A DNA stretch of 64,000 bases from Mastigamoeba balamuthi (GCA_902651635.1 CACRSC010000003.1:262731-326730), one strand, 5' to 3'; shown: positions 20,998-33,012, counted from the first letter of the stretch. Translations and numbers: made by a program. The notes: generated by a model from the letters alone, not told the origin.

Positions 20998-21984
20998 CTG
21001 GCTTGGCCGACTGCTGCCACTCCCTTTGCGCGAACGTACTGCCACGCACGCACACCAGCACACCCGCTCACCCCCGGTATCACGCTCACCGCCCACCAAC
21101 GTAGTTCTGCCTGCATTATCGCCTGCCACCAGGGCTCAGCCACAAGCCAGCTCTGCTCGCACCACCCCGCCACCTGGGTGCCATTATCGTGCGCCAGCAG
21201 CCCGCGCAGAGAGCGCCCCGAGACTCAATTGAACTCGACCCTGGCTTGAGTTTGAAGCTGAACTCCACTCCGAACTCTGATTGGAGGCAGGCGGGCAGAG
21301 GAGTATCGCGCACGGGACGACGGCGAGGGTGTGGTGGAACACGGTGTACAGACCATGCGTGCGCACGCGGAGGGGCACGGTGCACTGAATCTCCCGCGGA
21401 TTCGTCCACGAGGGCGAATCTTTCACGGAATTTCTGATTGGCAAAGGAGTCCCATAACAGCGCAAATTGGAGGGCTGCATAAACACGCAGCGGGCGGGGC
21501 CCGAAAGCTCAGTTTTTTTTTCTGTTCCTCCACGGGGGGTGGCGAAGGTGACCTCTCCCACGGGACAGGCACTGACCCCACAACAAAATCCAAAGACAAG
21601 TTCCAATCGTGACTAACTGGCACTGGCAAGCCCTTGTTGTGTCCTCTCAGCTACCCAGATTTCGGAATCTCGGGTATCCCGGTACATGGGCGGGAATCTG
21701 GAGAGATTTGGAACTGACCCAGAGGAGGGGCACTACAGGGAACGGAGCTCTCAACCATGCGATTCCGGCCTCTTCACCCCTGCCCCTCGACGCATCCCGG
21801 TAGCTACAGGGTCAGCGCTCAGCAGGCGCTGCCCTGCAGATAAGAGGGCGGGCGTGACGAAGCCCGCTGGAGACCGAGGTTGGCCTAACAGTCCTGGACA
21901 GTGCCTTTGGTCTATGAAACATAATCTGTGTTGCTCGGAGCTCCGCTGCAGGCGAGTGGTACGCTACTATGCTGGCGGGAGCCC
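20998..21984. other. intergenic, convergent 3' ends, no gene seen
   Basis: Nearly 1 kb between the calcineurin stop and the G6PD stop. Short open frames only, without motifs. Confidence 0.4.
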
Positions 21985-23949
21985 TCAGCTGAGCGTCAGC
22001 GGGGGGACGGTCGCCGGGCACTGCGTCGACGACGAGCGCCCGGGAGAGACGGCCAGCGGCCACGAGTAGGACGACGACGTGTACCTGAACCCGCAGGTCC
22101 GCATCAGGTCGTCGCCCTCTGCCGGCCCGCGTGTCCCCTTGGCGTACGCCACGGGCCTCACGCGCTCCCTCTCGAGCTGCTCGAGCGCCGGCGTGAAGAT
22201 CTGTGCCATTCTGTGAGTCCGCGGACTGCAACGCAGAGGGGAGAATAAGTTGTGCCGCTCACCCTCCACGCGTAGTCGAGCTCGTCTGCGCGCACGAAGA
22301 GGCTGTGGTCGCCGCGGATGGCGTCGCGGATGAGGAACTCGTAGGCGTCGGGCAGCGGCAGCGCGGCGCCGGTGGCGGAGAAGCGGTTCTTGAGCGTGAG
22401 GTCGAGCTCTGTCTGGACGAGATCCTGCGACATGCCGGGCGCCTTGTTCATCATCTTGAGGTAGATGGCCTCGTTGGGCTGCACGCGGATCACGAGCTCG
22501 TTGGGCTGCGCGCTGGGGAAGAGGTAGTTGCCGCTGTCCCTGAACTGTATGCGGATCTCGGCCTTGCGCTCGTTGAGGCACTTGCCGCAGCGCAGGATGA
22601 ACGGGACGCCCGCCCAGCGCGAGTTGTTGATGAAGAGCTTGGCCGTCGCGAACGTCGGCGTCACCGACTCGGCGGGCACACCGTCCTCGGCGAGGTAGCC
22701 CTCGTACTGGCCGACGACGATGTCCGAGACGCCGACGGGGGGCACCGCGCGGAGCACCTTGACCTTCTCGTTGCGGATGTCCTCCTCGCCCAGCGAGACG
22801 GGCGCCTCCATCGCGACGAGGGCCATGATCTGCAGCAGGTGGTTCTGCATCACGTCGCGGATGATGCCGTAGTTGTCGAAGTAGCCCGCGCGGCCCTCGG
22901 TCCCGATGTCCTCCTTGAACGAGATGACCACGCTCGAGATGTACTCGCGGTTCCACAGCGGCCGCAGGAACACGTTCCCGAACCGCAGCACGTTGAGGTT
23001 CTGCACCATCTCCTTGCCCAGGTACTTGGGAGGGGCGCTGAGTGTCAGCGAATGCCGAGATAGGAGGGGCGCGAGTGTGCGGCGATCACGTGGTCGATGC
23101 GGAAGATGGCCTCCTCGGGGAAGAGGGCGGTCAGGTCCCGCTGGAGCTCGCGGCTGCTCTGGAGGTCGCGCCCAAAGGGCTTCTCGACGACGATGCGGTT
23201 CCAGCCGGTTGTGCTCCAGGCCCTCTCGCGGATGGCCCTCGAGGCCCCGACGAAGACCGACGGCGGCACGGCCATGTAGAACACCCTGTTGCACCTCGTG
23301 GCCTCGTCCGCCCCCAGCTCCTTCTCGAACGCGCCCAGGGCCTCGGCCAGCTTGCCCATGTCCTCGAGCGAGTCGTAGCCTCCGCTGAAGTAGTGGTTCT
23401 GCGGGAGTCGGGCACCATGAGCGAGTGCTGGGCTTCAAGGGGCTACATACGGGGATTGTGGGGAAGCGGTCCTCCTTGCTGCCGTTGATGCGCTTGCGGA
23501 ACTCCTCGTCGGACATGGCGGTGCGCGCGTAGCCGACGACGCAGACCCTCGCCGGCAGCAGCCCGGCGCCCTTGAGGTTGAACAGCGAGGGGTAGATCTT
23601 CTTCTTGGCGAGGTCTCCCGACGCCCCCAGCACAACGATCGTCGTGAGCTCCTCGCCCGACGCGAACGAGACACTCGGGCTGCCGGGGGCCACTGGAGTC
23701 AGGGGAAGGGCCATCGAAGGCAATCGGGCCAGAGGGGGCGTACGAGTTGCTCAGGACGGGGCTGCGCTGCGTTGCAGTGCGCCCGTCGAGGTTCCTGAGG
23801 GCGGCCAGGAGCTTGGCGTTCTCAGAGCGCAGCTTCTCGACCTCGTCGGACGACATGGAGGGCCCCGAGCCGAACGAGAGCCTCGCGGCACGCACAGACG
23901 GCATGGTCACGCGTGCCAACGGCGACAAGGTGTCCCTGTCCTTCGACAT
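21985..23949 (-). CDS. glucose-6-phosphate 1-dehydrogenase
   Basis: Exons 23744-23949, 23451-23679, 23090-23398, 22263-23024 and 21985-22200; 573 residues if translation starts at the first ATG (others at 23904 and 23856). The NADP-binding motif GASGDLAKKKIYPSLF is near residue 85. The catalytic signature RIDHYLGKE is formed across the intron at 23025-23089. VVEKPFGRDL, PLWNREYI, FDNYGIIRDVMQNHLLQ and WRIFTPAL are all typical. The enzyme makes 6-phosphogluconolactone and NADPH at the head of the oxidative pentose phosphate pathway, normally cytosolic. The 70-residue N-terminus is a short coiled coil with no clear signal peptide; the Ser-rich last 30 residues are longer than usual. All key residues seen are intact. 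Confidence 0.95.
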
Positions 23950-24330
23950 ACGGGCGGGCGATCTGCTCGTGAGTGTTCCTTGACAAATGAGTATTAATAG
24001 TGTTTGAAGGTCCGTGAAGATCGGCCGTTATAAAGCGCACGTCGCCCCACGTCAGAGCTACACAAAGCAGAGCTGGCTGAATCCACACGTAAACATGCAC
24101 TGACTTCAGCCTATTTCCGCCCCGGCGCCCGCCGAGACCACGGCATTCGAGCCCGGACGGCTTAAAAATAGCATTGACCACCCGGTGTCTTCGGCTCTTT
24201 GCCGCATCTGTGCCGAGCGCCCACCTCTGGCCCCCACTGGAACTCCCGCCGCGCCATGGCGGTGGCATTCTGTCCCCGTTCCGGAACTTTCCGTGTGCTG
24301 GACAATGCACGTTCGGCTTTGTTGCTGGTT
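23950..24330. other. intergenic between G6PD start and PRP18 stop
   Basis: Contains GTTATAAAGC at about 24028-24037. No gene. Confidence 0.4.
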
Positions 24331-27300
24331 TCAGGGGCTCGCCGGGGGAGTCGAGGCGGGCGTGAGCGGCTTGGGCCTGGGCTGCGCGCAGTACTCGACG
24401 CACTTGGAGGGGTCCGCGGGGTGCAGGTTCTGGCAGAAGGTCATGAGCCTCTTGATCGCCTGCAGGTACTTCCTCGTCGTCTCGTCGTTGAGTATGTCTG
24501 GCGTGCGCGCACAGAGCAGCGCGTCAGCGACGACGTCGCCGTCTTAGGGCACAGCAAAACCCGGGAAAAAACCACGTGCGCCCGCGGGTCCTGTTCCGCT
24601 AGCCGGGTGCTAAAAACACCCCATGGTGGCCCCCCCACCGTGGTGGCTGCCCGGGTCCAGTTCTCTCGGCCCCTCCCCTCGGGGCGGCTTCGCCTTCTAC
24701 CCCATCTGGCCTTCGAGAACGCCGCCCGATGCCACCCCCGCTTGGAAAACGGGCCAGTCCCACTGGCCCGTGCCACTCGCCAGGGTCCTTCGCCTCGTCT
24801 GCGGGCCAAAGAAGCGACCGAGAGCCGTGCACTTTTCACTGCTCCAGCCAAAGTCCGAACCGCACACATTCGCCTCCCCTGAGGCCGTGCGAGGACAGCT
24901 GCCCAGCTGGCAGTGCCCGCCCCCTCGTCACACGATCCGCAGGGGCCTCCCTCCATCCCTCCGGACCCCCGCCCCGCGCGCGCTGGTGAGCGGGATGCTG
25001 GGGGGCGTACGGGCGACTTGGTTGGAGAAGATCTTCTCGCGGGCAGAGCGCTCGTGGATGCCGACCATCGTGACGCCCATGGGCCACGGCGCGTTGCCGA
25101 TCGAGAGCTGCAGGTAGACGTCGTTGGCCTTGACGTACTCGCGCTGCCTGAGGTAGGACACGATGCGCGCCACGGACCTGTGCACGTCGCTGGGCACCTG
25201 CCGCGCCCGCAGCTGGTGGAAGAACGGCTGGATGTTGGCCCGGCACTCCTGGTACTTGGCCAGCGCCTTCTTGCCCTCGGACGTCCGCCGCTCCTCGTGC
25301 GCCCGCGACTCGAGCGCCTTGGCCCACTCGTCCAGCAGGCCGTCGAAGAACTGCTCGATGTCGTCCAGCTTCCCGCGCGGCTCGGGCGTCGCTGAGATCG
25401 CCGCAGGCTTCGCCTTGCTCCCCTGCTCCTCCTCGCGGTCCATCGCGCGAAGGCGCTTGAGCATGTCGTTGTCCGTGCCTGCCACGTACTCCATCGGCTC
25501 GCGCTGCGGCCCAGGGGAGGGGGGTGTCAGTTGGCACGTCATCACAGGCAGAACGAAATCCTGGAATTGGCGGAACCTTCTAGAAAGGCAGTTTCCAGCT
25601 CCTGTAATAAGCCAACAGGAGAATATCGGGAAATGGGGGAGGAAAACGAGGGCGACAGAAAACAGAACCACAGGAATGGCGCCTCGTGTGACGTGTGCGA
25701 GATATATCCCCGGGAGGTAGATATTCTTATGTACCTCCTCGAGCTTGCGCAGGCGCTCGTAGCGCGCGCGGTCGTCCTCGGCGAAGAGCGTGATCGGCTG
25801 GTTGCGCTGCCGCAGGCGCCGCATCACCTCCAGCACCGGCAGCGGTATCTTCACGTCGGCCGCCTGCGCCGCCGCCGCCGCCTCCGCGCCGCCCGCGCCC
25901 TCCGCCTGCGCCACGTCACCCGGCGCCGCGCCCGTGGCGTCCGCCGCCGGCTTCTCGTCCCCGTGGGCCTTCTCCAGCTGGGCGAGCAGCGCCTTCTTCT
26001 CCGCCTCCTCCTGCGGGCGTCGGAAGCGTCGGGAACCGGTCAGAGAAGGGGCNNNNNNNNNNNNNNNNNNNNNNNNNNNNNNNNNNNNNNNNNNNNNNNN
26101 NNNNNNNNNNNNNNNNNNNNNNNNNNNNNNNNNNNNNNNNNNNNNNNNNNNNNNNNNNNNNNNNNNNNNNNNNNNNNNNNNNNNNNNNNNNNNNNNNNNN
26201 NNNNNNNNNNNNNNNNNNNNNNNNNNNNNNNNNNNNNNNNNNNNNNNNNNNNNNNNNNNNNNNNNNNNNNNNNNNNNNNNNNNNNNNNNNNNNNNNNNNN
26301 NNNNNNNNNNNNNNNNNNNNNNNNNNNNNNNNNNNNNNNNNNNNNNNNNNNNNNNNNNNNNNNNNNNNNNNNNNNNNNNNNNNNNNNNNNNNNNNNNNNN
26401 NNNNNNNNNNNNNNNNNNNNNNNNNNNNNNNNNNNNNNNNNNNNNNNNNNNNNNNNNNNNNNNNNNNNNNNNNNNNNNNNNNNNNNNNNNNNNNNNNNNN
26501 NNNNNNNNNNNNNNNNNNNNNNNNNNNNNNNNNNNNNNNNNNNNNNNNNNNNNNNNNNNNNNNNNNNNNNNNNNNNNNNNNNNNNNNNNNNNNNNNNNNN
26601 NNNNNNNNNNNNNNNNNNNNNNNNNNNNNNNNNNNNNNNNNNNNNNNNNNNNNNNNNNNNNNNNNNNNNNNNNNNNNNNNNNNNNNNNNNNNNNNNNNNN
26701 NNNNNNNNNNNNNNNNNNNNNNNNNNNNNNNNNNNNNNNNNNNNNNNNNNNNNNNNNNNNNNNNNNNNNNNNNNNNNNNNNNNNNNNNNNNNNNNNNNNN
26801 NNNNNNNNNNNNNNNNNNNNNNNNNNNNNNNNNNNNNNNNNNNNNNNNNNNNNNNNNNNNNNNNNNNNNNNNNNNNNNNNNNNNNNNNNNNNNNNNNNNN
26901 NNNNNNNNNNNNNNNNNNNNNNNNNNNNNNNNNNNNNNNNNNNNNNNNNNNNNNNNNNNNNNNNNNNNNNNNNNNNNNNNNNNNNNNNNNNNNNNNNNNN
27001 NNNNNNNNNNNNCAGGCAGAACGAAATCCTGGAATTGGCGGAACCTTCTAGAAAGGCAGTTTCCAGCTCCTGTAATAAGCCAACAGGAGAATATCGGGAA
27101 ATGGGGGAGGAAAAAGAGGGCGACAGAAAACAGAACCACAGGAATGGCGCCTCGTGTGACGTGTGCGAGATATATCCCCGGGAGGTAGATATTCTTATGT
27201 ACCTCCTCGAGCTTGCGCAGGCGCTCGTAGCGCGCGCGGTCGTCCTCGGCGAAGAGCGTGATCGGCTGGTTGCGCTGCCGCAGGCGCCGCATCACCTCCA

Positions 27301-27705
27301 GCACCGGCAGCGGTATCTTCACGTCGGCCGCCTGCGCCGCCGCCGCCGCCTCCGCGCCGCCCGCGCCCTCCGCCTGCGCCACGTCACCCGGCGCCGCGCC
27401 CGTGGCGTCCGCCGCCGGCTTCTCGTCCCCGTGGGCCTTCTCCAGCTGGGCGAGCAGCGCCTTCTTCTCCGCCTCCTCCTGCGGGCGTCGGAAGCGTCGG
27501 GAACCGGTCAGAGAAGGGGCGGAAGCGGCGCGAGAAGCGGTGCCTTGGACGCGTGCTCCTGGGCGTCGCGCAGGGCCTGTTCGCGCTGCTCGCGCTCGAG
27601 GTCCGCCTTGGTGACGAAGCGCTTGGCAGCGCGGCCGCGCAGCTCGGCCTCGGCCTTGCGCTTCTTCTCTATCTCGCCCCTGAGGGACGCCAGCGAGGAG
27701 AGCAT
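24331..27705 (-). CDS. PRP18: pre-mRNA splicing factor PRP18 (locus contains an assembly gap)
   Basis: Exon 1 27544-27705, exon 2 present twice (27203-27478 and 25735-26010), exon 3 25011-25503, exon 4 24331-24497; 365 residues when exon 2 is used once. The N-terminus [19 protein letters not shown] resembles human PRPF18. Exon 2 has [22 protein letters not shown]. The Prp18 domain has [42 protein letters not shown], then [21 protein letters not shown] and [11 protein letters not shown]. Prp18 works in the second catalytic step of splicing and contacts the U5 snRNP. Intron 1 has a GC donor (AAG|GCACCG). The 960 Ns at 26053-27012 lie between two near-identical 508-bp blocks, so the apparent exon duplication is probably an assembly artefact. 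Intron 3 is unusually long at 513 nt. Confidence 0.93.
24498..25010 (-). other. long third intron of PRP18
   Basis: At 513 nt it is several times longer than most introns here. It is GC-rich with inverted-repeat pieces such as GGGCCAGTGGGACTGGCCC and GGTGGGGGGGGCCACC. An intronic structured RNA is possible, but no known RNA motif was recognised. Confidence 0.35.
25545..26052. repeat. left copy of a 508-bp block flanking the assembly gap
   Basis: Same sequence as 27013-27520 with one difference seen (C at 25647 against A at 27115). Direct orientation. It contains PRP18 exon 2 and part of both flanking introns. Confidence 0.95.
26053..27012. other. assembly gap (960 Ns)
   Basis: Unbroken run of N. 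The identical flanks suggest the gap may be false, or may hide a real local duplication. Confidence 0.99.
27013..27520. repeat. right copy of the 508-bp block flanking the assembly gap
   Basis: Direct repeat of 25545-26052 at an offset of 1468 bp. Confidence 0.95.
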
Positions 27706-28034
27706 CTGCTGACCCTTCTGTGGTAGTTGTGTGGGCACGCGCGCGGAAGAGGGAGATTTGCCAAATGGCGGAGATACTGGTATCTCGAGGATTATTCCAC
27801 CAAATCCAGCCACCTCCGGAGGGGACAGACGCTGGGGTCCATGGTCACCCTGAATGCTAACATGTTAATGATTCGAGGCTTACCTAGGACAGCGTAGTGG
27901 GATTCTCCCAGATTCAGCATATCCAGAAGCGAATCCTGGCAACGTGGCGTTGGTACGCACAGGAGAACACCGCAGAAACCTAAAGAAATAAAAAGCGAGC
28001 CACTCGCACCACAGCAGAAGCCAGCGCCGTCGAC
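27706..28034. promoter_or_regulatory. divergent promoter between PRP18 and the cupin gene
   Basis: About 330 bp without a gene. It holds GGAGATACTGGTATCTCGAGG at about 27769-27789, an imperfect palindrome built on GATAC/GTATC. Confidence 0.35.
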
Positions 28035-28573
28035 ATGGACCAGCTCGCCGCCTCGTGCATCCTGCGCCACGCGTCCGACGTGCCCGCGGAGCCCGTCACA
28101 GCGCACGGCTCGTCGGGCGTGACGATCCAGTGGCTCAGCACCAAAGAGCAGATGCACGAAGAGCACCTCGCACACTCCTCGCCCCCAGGCACCCAGTGCC
28201 CAACGACACCCCCCTCCCCACCCCCGCAGGCCGTACTTCATGATGAGGCACTTCGTGATCGCGCCCGGGGGCAACATCGGGGAGCACGCGCACGCAGAGG
28301 ACCACGAGATCTACATGACCGAGGGCGAGGCCACGCTCTGGTGCCGCAAGAGCCTCTCGGACCCGCGCGTCGACCAGACCGCCCGCGCTGGCGACTTCGT
28401 CTACGTGCCCCCCAACCGTGCGCTTGGCCCGCGCAGCCCTCTGCTCTGCCCACCGCGCGTCTGCGGGCCGCTGACGGCAGGCGGGCACCACAGATTACCA
28501 CGGCTACGAGAACAGGTCGGGCAGGCCGGTCAAGTTCATCTGCTGCATCCCCAAGCTGCCCAAGGCCAACTGA
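28035..28573 (+). CDS. small single-domain cupin protein
   Basis: Exons 28035-28153, 28230-28417 and 28494-28573; 128 residues. The cupin core reads FVIAPGGNIGEHAHAEDHEIYMTEGEA, with two His and a Glu in the first metal motif, then AGDFVYVPPNHYHGYEN carrying the His of the second motif, rebuilt across the last intron. The first intron is best explained with a GC donor (AT|GCACGA), which gives STKEQMPYFMMRHF; a GT donor at 28197 would insert about 14 extra residues. Such small cupins bind a metal and serve as isomerases, dioxygenases or sugar-binding proteins; the substrate cannot be told. Confidence 0.85.
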
Positions 28574-29248
28574 GGTGGGGCCCCCGCGGCCACTCTCTGC
28601 CGTGCGAGGGGTGAACCCTGATGCAACAATGAAGAAACCTCTCGCACTGACGTACCAATCACTGGACCACTGTGCACTTTCGTTGTTTATTGCCTGACTC
28701 ACTCCAGGAAAATGAAACCCAACGTGTTCGGCCTCGGGGGGGGGGGGGGGGCAATATGCAGGACAGTCCTATCGCCTGTCACAGGGAAAGCACGTTGGTT
28801 TGGGCCTCATTTAGTCATTCACAGGTCCGCCATCAGCCCTGTTCAGCAGCTATGGCCAGCTCATCAGCACTGCGCTCGAGAACAGCATCAACAGCTTCTT
28901 CAGGGGCCTTGCAAACATCATGACTCAGTGACAGGCAGGGTTCTTGCAGTGATGCCAGAGAAGATGGCAATGTCCTATAACCCTCTTCCGGGCACTTGCT
29001 CTTGAGCACTTCCAAGCTGAGAAAGTAGCATTCTGCACTGCATCCAACTCCTTGAGTTTCACAATGACAATGTGGTCAGTCCGTTGTTCTTGCATCTCGT
29101 GTGCTCCTCCATTGGTCTTTGCCTGTCCAAGGAGATATCTGTGGAAAAATCTGTGTATCGGGAAATGACGTCAGACAGATCAGCGGTCGAGGAGCCCAAA
29201 GCACGGCTCCATTATCAGAAACCCGCCAGTCAATCAGTCGGTCGTCGC
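28574..29248. other. intergenic with G homopolymer; F-box gene promoter
   Basis: A run of 16 G lies at 28736-28751, beyond usual reliable read length. Upstream of the F-box gene are GGAGATATCTGTGG (29130-29143) and TGACGTCA (29166-29173), a CRE-like palindrome. A short minus-strand open frame at 28833-29015 (EVLKSKCPEEG) may be coding but could not be extended. Confidence 0.35.
28736..28751. repeat. poly-G run
   Basis: Sixteen consecutive G bases. Confidence 0.9.
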
Positions 29249-30749
29249 ATGCAGCAACGTGTGCTCTTCGAGGTGCTGCGCCGCCTGCCGCAGCGCGACA
29301 CGTGGGCCTGCAGGGCCGTCTGCCGCTCGTGGCGCGCGGCAGCCTCGGACAGCTCCCTGTGGCGCGCCGTCTCGCTGCTCCCGGGCGCCCTGCTGGGCTC
29401 CGAGTCCTCCCCGCACTCGGCCCCCGTCCTCGCCTCTCTCCTCGCGCACTGCACGTCCCTCGTCGTCCACGCCGATGCCCTCGGCTCGCGCTCTGCCGTG
29501 GACTGGTCTGCCGGTGCCACGCTGCTGCCGCTGCTCTCGCGTCTGACGCTGAGGGGCAAACTGGGCGCCTCCTCTCGCGCGCCCGCTCTCGTCGCCTCGG
29601 TGGCGCCGCGGCTCGTCGAGCTGCGCCTGGTCTCGTGCGGCGTGCGCGGTGCGGCGGGCGTGGCGACGTGCGCGCCGCTGCCTGCGCTCCGGAGCCTCGC
29701 GGTGACGTCGTTCACCAAGGGCGGCTGCGTGCAGGCGGCCGCCGCGGAGCCCGGAGCCGAGGCCCCCGCGAGGGCCGCGAGCACCCCGGCGCTCAGGTCG
29801 CTCGTCCTCAACGACAACTACTGCGGGCCGCACGGCACCGCCGCCGAGTGGGCCGCGCAGGTCGCCGAGAGCTGCGCTGCGTCGCTGGAGCACCTCGACA
29901 TCTCCTCGTCCAACTGCCCGCCCCTGTGCGTGCCAAACGCCCAGCCCGCCCGTTGCGCTGACGCCAGGTCCACGTGCGGTGCAGGGACGCGTGCGTCTCG
30001 GTGCTGGCGCAGAGGTGCAGGGCGCTCAGGAGCCTGAACCTGTCCAAGTGCGCGAGCCGCGCTGTCGTGGACTCTGTCGGTCTCTTCCTGGCCAACAACG
30101 CTTCCCTGGAGGGTAACCGCCACCACTGCTCGCGCATGCGATTCGCCCTCGCCCTCGCTGACGTGCCAGGCCGCCAGCCGTGAACCTCAGGGGCGTGCAG
30201 CTGACTAAGGGGCAACTGGAGGGCCTGCGAGGGTCCAGGACGCTCGTGTCGCTGGACATCGGCGGCTCCAACAGAGACCAGACTCTGTACACGGGCCACG
30301 AGCTGGCGTCTCTCCTGCGCTCGCTGCCGTCGCTCGAGGAGGTCTGCCTTTGCGACGTGCCCGTGGTCGACGACGAGTGCGCCGCGGCACTGTCCGAGTG
30401 CGAGTCCCTGCGCGGAGTCGACCTGACCAACTGCTCGCGTATCACCGACTCGGCGCTGCTGTCGCTGTCGGCGTGCAGGAATCTCAACCGCCTGGATGTG
30501 CAGGGCTGCACGAACCTGACGGACGAGGCGCTCCTTCTGTTCGCCAGGAGCGTCGGCGCCACCCTCCGCAAGCTGGATCTCCAGGCGACCAGGGTGGGGG
30601 CTCGCACGGCGGTGGAGATACTGCGCAGCTGTCCTCTGCTGAAGAAGCTCAATCTCATCGGCATGCCAGAGCAGCTTCCTAGCACAGTCACCGATCAGTA
30701 CCCGAGAGTGATGATATTCACAAAGTCTGGAAGAGGTGTCAACAGGTGA
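29249..30749 (+). CDS. F-box and leucine-rich-repeat protein
   Basis: Exons 29249-29929, 29968-30112 and 30178-30749; 465 residues. An earlier in-frame ATG at 29165 would add 28. The N-terminus is an F-box: VLFEVLRRLPQRDTWACRAVCRSWR. The rest is LRR of the cysteine-containing type: LEHLDISSSNC, LRSLNLSKCAS, LRGVDLTNCSRITDSAL, LNRLDVQGCTNLTDEAL and LRKLDLQATRV. It is expected to bind Skp1 and recruit targets to an SCF ubiquitin ligase; the target is unknown. Introns of 38 and 65 nt use GTGCCA and GTAACC donors. It precedes the kinase gene on the same strand but is a separate unit. Confidence 0.88.
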
Positions 30750-31347
30750 TGATGCCAGTTAAGTGCACATAATGCTATCTTCAACAGTTGTTTGAATAGT
30801 TGTTCTGGCGATCATCTTCGTGAAGAATTGCAGGGCACTCTGGACTAGATACCACAGCACGACAATTATCCAGATCCAGCATTCAGAGACTCTCACCTCA
30901 ACGGTGGTGTTGGCCGATTTATATTTGAATGAGAACAGGTGAGTCTCGGATACACCACTGGCATTCAATAGTAGGATCTCTGGTTTGTGTATCTCGCACC
31001 GATGTGAATTCAATTTATGAACATTTCGATTCCAGGAGAAGGAGGATACACCAGATATTCAATATTGATTTGTCCTACGACCACGGATAATCATGTTCGC
31101 AGGCCAGATCTGTTGATGAGGACCTTGTTTCGTGGTTTGAGACCTCTTGGTGTGGCGTTCGGCGTATCTTGCGTCAGAAGGGTCACACAGGCACACCACT
31201 CGAGCAATTCAGATCTGCGCATCTATTTTTAGTCAGCACCTTTTCTCTCTCTAAGAAAGGCCCGCGGTGCTCGGTTCTGTTCGAGACGGGCCCTTCCTCG
31301 TGAAGACGGACACCGAAGTGCTCCCCGAAGTGGGCTCCTCCAAGCTG
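30750..31347. other. AT-rich intergenic sequence before the RCK kinase
   Basis: No supported gene. An 84-codon minus-strand frame (31013-30759) with one hydrophobic segment (WIWIIVVLWYLV) is noted but has no further support. Confidence 0.35.
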
Positions 31348-33012
31348 ATGAAGCGCTACCAGACCGTGAAGCTCCTCGGGGACGGCGCGTACGGCGTCGT
31401 GACCAAGTCGCAGAACAAGCTGACCGGCGAAATCGTCGCCATCAAGAAAATGAAGAAAAAGGTACAGTACGCGCCGCCCACGGCACCCCGCTCCTCGCGG
31501 ATCGGTGCTTCTGTGTACCAGGGTAGCGGGCAGTCGTCGTGGTGTGCTCCGCCGCCAGAAGATGTGGGCGTTTGCGCGGCCGCGAGTTCGCAGTTTGGGC
31601 TCATACGGAAAAGGAGATTAAAATCTCCTGTATTCCCTTATTCTCGACGGAAATTAAGAGCCCTGGCCTCTGCAGTTCCATTCGTGGGAGGAGTGCATCC
31701 AGCTGCGCGAGGTGAAGAGCCTGAAGAAGCTGAACCACCAGAGCATCATCAAGCTCAAGGAGGTCATCCGCGAGAACGACGAGCTCTACTTCGTCTTCGA
31801 CTTCATGGAGAGCAACCTCTACGACCTCATCAAGAACCGCGACAAGCCGCTGCCCGAGGTCAAGATCCGCCAGGTCATCCACCAGATCATGGTCGGCCTG
31901 CACTACATGCACAAGCACGGCTTCTTCCACCGCGACATGAAGCCCGAGAACGTCCTCATGACCGGAGACACGGTCAAAATCGCCGACTTCGGACTCGCCC
32001 GCGAGATTCGCTCGAGGCCGCCCTACACCGAGTACGTGTCGACGCGCTGGTACCGCGCCCCCGAGGTCCTCCTGCACACGAACACGTACAACAGCCCCAT
32101 CGGTGAGCCTCGTCTTCCCAAAAGAAAAGCACCGAGTCTCACGTTTTATTCGCAGACATCTGGGCGATGGGGGCGATCATGGCCGAGCTGTACACGCTGC
32201 GACCACTGTTCCCGGGGCAGAACGAGACGGACCAGATCTTCAAGGTCTGCTCCGTGCTGGGCGCTCCGACGGCGGCGACATGGCCCGAGGGCCTGCGGCT
32301 GGCGGCGTCGATGGGCCTCAAGTTCCCCAACGTCGCCCCGACTTCTCTGCGCGAGCTCATTCCCAACGCCAGCGAGGACGCCATCGACCTCATGACGAAA
32401 CTCATGCGCTACGACCCCAACAAGCGCCTCACGGCCGCGCAGGCACTGCAGCACCCGTTCTTCCAGGGCGCCGGCACCTCGCTCCCCAGTGTCCGCGAGT
32501 CGCGGTCAGCTGGCGGGTCGAGCGTCGCCGGCAACGACTTTCTAGCGCGCGTGCGCGAGGCCCACAACCCGCTGCCCGAGACGGGCAAGAGCACGCGCAG
32601 CTGCGGAGTCGAACTCGCGGCCCGCGGCGGCAAGGGCGACGGCATCCCGACGTGGAGCCCGCTGACCTCGTCCAACTCGACGCAGCCCACGTTCAACGGC
32701 TACTCGCCTGCGGACCCCGTCAAGGCCTCGCCGTCCAACACGGCGCGGTTCGGGGGGCTCCCGGGCGCTGCCCCGTCGCTGCAGGCGCCGGCGGTGGCGC
32801 AGCCGCAGAGGACGTTCGCGGGGACGGGGGCCGCAATACTGGGAGGAGCGGCCGTGGGAAGACCGTCAATTGTCCCGGCGGCGCCCGTCAAGAAGATGGC
32901 CGACTTCTCGGCCGCGGGGCCGCCGTCGTTGTACAGAGGGGCAGCAGTTGGCATCGGGGCGCCTGGTGGATACGCGCCGTCTTTCGGGGCGCAGTTCCGC
33001 ACAAAGTTCTAG
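31348..33012 (+). CDS. RCK-family protein kinase (MAK/ICK/MOK type)
   Basis: Exons 31348-31461, 31676-32102 and 32156-33012; 465 residues. Kinase domain 4-285: GDGAYGVV (glycine loop), [38 protein letters not shown] (Met replaces the usual Leu), [10 protein letters not shown], activation loop [15 protein letters not shown], and [21 protein letters not shown]. These match MAK/ICK closely. RCK kinases (LF4, MOK, ICK, DYF-5) set cilium or flagellum length and intraflagellar transport, which suggests a flagellated stage. The 180-residue tail is Ser/Pro/Ala-rich and disordered. The ATG at 31348 starts just before the glycine loop as in ICK. Confidence 0.94.

Noticed and set aside
28833-29015. Minus-strand 60-codon frame upstream of the F-box gene
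   Set aside because: No ATG start and no in-frame upstream exon could be found.
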